Shown one piece after another: positions 63,513 to 64,000 of a stretch of DNA of 64,000 bases. Position 1 is the stretch's first letter, and each line of letters starts with the position of its first letter. A model generated the notes under the pieces. It did not search any database. It worked only from the letters and a program-made list of their open reading frames with translations, and had not been told where the DNA came from. This DNA is from Lachnospiraceae bacterium (lineage in GTDB: Bacteria; Bacillota; Clostridia; Lachnospirales; Lachnospiraceae): NCBI GenBank assembly GCA_902363135.1, contig CABIZF010000009.1, positions 1-64,000 on the forward strand, in the 5' to 3' direction. The position numbers were made by a program, and so were the translations under genes.

Positions 63513-63541
63513 TTGACAGTTGTTTTATGAACCGTTATATT
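63513..63541 (+). promoter_or_regulatory. Promoter upstream of the cobalamin riboswitch
   Basis: TTGACA (63513-63518) and TATATT (63536-63541) are 17 bases apart, the best sigma-A promoter in the window. The riboswitch starts about 20 bases later. Confidence 0.75.
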
Positions 63542-63560
63542 AAAAATAATCAGATATTTG

Positions 63561-63718
63561 ATGTATGTTCTTGTCGAAAGCAAGATGAAAAGGGAAACCG
63601 GTGTAAGTCCGGTACGGTCCCGCCACTGTAAGAGGGAGTCGGTTATCATAATGTCACTGTAGAAATTGTGGGAAGACGATAACAGATGCAGAACTCAAGT
63701 CAGGAGACCTGCATACAT
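63561..63718 (+). promoter_or_regulatory. Cobalamin (B12) riboswitch
   Basis: The P1 stem atgtatg (63561-63567) pairs with catacat (63712-63718). Conserved blocks are aagggaaaccggtgtaagtc, ggtcccgccactgta, gtcactgt, gtgggaagacg, and aactcaagtcaggagacctg. These are hallmarks of the AdoCbl riboswitch (B12 box near 63695-63712). A terminator follows, so control is by transcription termination when cobalamin is bound. Confidence 0.95.
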
Positions 63719-63776
63719 TAGGGAATTGGTTACTTCTTACGGTGTATAAGAGAACAATATAGTATGTTTCACAGCG

Positions 63777-63804
63777 CACCCTAAAGCAAAAAGGGTGTTT
63801 TTTT
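63777..63804 (+). terminator. Riboswitch-controlled terminator
   Basis: caccct (63777-63782) pairs with agggtg (63792-63797), then seven or more T. It lies 59 bases after the riboswitch P1 stem and 80 bases before the gene start. Confidence 0.85.
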
Positions 63805-63884
63805 ATTTATTCATATGATATTGCATTTTTATTACGCGTCAGGAAGAAAAAGTGGAAATATTTTATAATAGGAGGCAGTATGAT

Positions 63885-64000
63885 ATGAAAAAATGGTTAA
63901 TTATGATAGCTGGAGTGATAATGCTTATTTTTATTAGTGTTCCGGTTCTGGCTTCAGACACTTTAGAAACAGCAAACACAGTGATCGGTGTTTCTGTGTA
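63885..64000 (+). CDS. B12-regulated secreted protein (partial, 5' end only)
   Basis: An ATG at 63885 with an aggagg site nine bases ahead opens a frame running off the window. The first 38 residues are a signal peptide (MKKWLIMIAGVIMLIFISVP, then VLASD) and the start of a mature region, ETANTVIGVSV. The B12 riboswitch suggests a role in cobalamin or corrinoid uptake, or a B12-independent alternative. The visible part is too short to name a family. Confidence 0.8.
   Translation, partial: MKKWLIMIAGVIMLIFISVPVLASDTLETANTVIGVSV

Larger units (their letters stand above)
63083..63884. other. Long non-coding region: two terminators, intron remnant, riboswitch
   Basis: These 802 bases contain a partial family A repeat (63097-63112), two consecutive terminator hairpins and a fragment of a group II intron. 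A sigma-A promoter, a cobalamin riboswitch and its terminator follow. No intact gene is supported until 63885. Confidence 0.7.

Overview
The window reads as chromosomal DNA of a spore-forming, anaerobic Gram-positive of the Clostridia, most likely Lachnospiraceae. This is inferred from gene content: a glgC/glgD pair, a split two-subunit transketolase, spoVG and spoVAC, DnaD/DnaI-type primosome genes, families common in this group (DUF4317, DUF5685, DUF5721), a CIRCE operator, and a domain-permuted GH3 beta-glucosidase. No species is claimed.

Layout. 1-348 is the 3' end of a 23S rRNA with no 5S behind it. 598-9131 (+) holds tatD, rsmA, an alpha/beta hydrolase, an ECF sigma factor with a membrane beta-propeller partner, and a pentose-phosphate cluster (araD plus both transketolase halves). 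9265-13483 (-) is mutS2 followed by a two-component system. 13826-27844 (+) carries a SWIM/SNF2 helicase, a MATE pump, a C-terminal processing protease, a sigma-like protein lacking region 4, pyruvate kinase, a second two-component system and a zinc-ribbon/DUF5685/DnaJ cluster. 27932-33226 (-) holds murC, dnaD, a dnaI-like loader, prs and a 43-residue zinc-ribbon protein, with a cluster of DnaA-box-like sites between murC and dnaD. 33686-41453 (+) holds glgC-glgD, spoVG, a YbaK deacylase, ppk1 behind a PHO-box-like array, a lone PduT-type microcompartment shell protein and a second MATE pump. 41550-43272 is a complete IS200/IS605 element (tnpA, tnpB, probable omega RNA) abutting a broken DUF234-type ATPase gene. 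43914-52412 (+) is housekeeping and regulatory (second tatD, phosphoesterase, HTH, glnS, MocR, YdcF, HAD, AEC transporter, spoVAC). 52501-59841 (-) holds GH3, DUF4317, TraX and CIRCE-controlled htpG. 60354-63082 holds a HipA-like kinase, DUF5721 and DegV. The right end has a group II intron remnant and a cobalamin riboswitch with terminator leading into a secreted protein cut by the window edge.

Most striking overall: several families of short palindromic intergenic repeats recur through the window and in three cases supply the last codons and stop of the adjacent gene (tatD, the S41 protease, the GH3 enzyme). The most unusual single sites are an 18-bp perfect hairpin whose right arm contains the spoVAC start codon, the DnaA-box-like cluster at the dnaD operon, the lone BMC shell gene, and the region-4-less sigma factor. 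I found no CRISPR array, no prophage and no recognisable multi-gene defence island.
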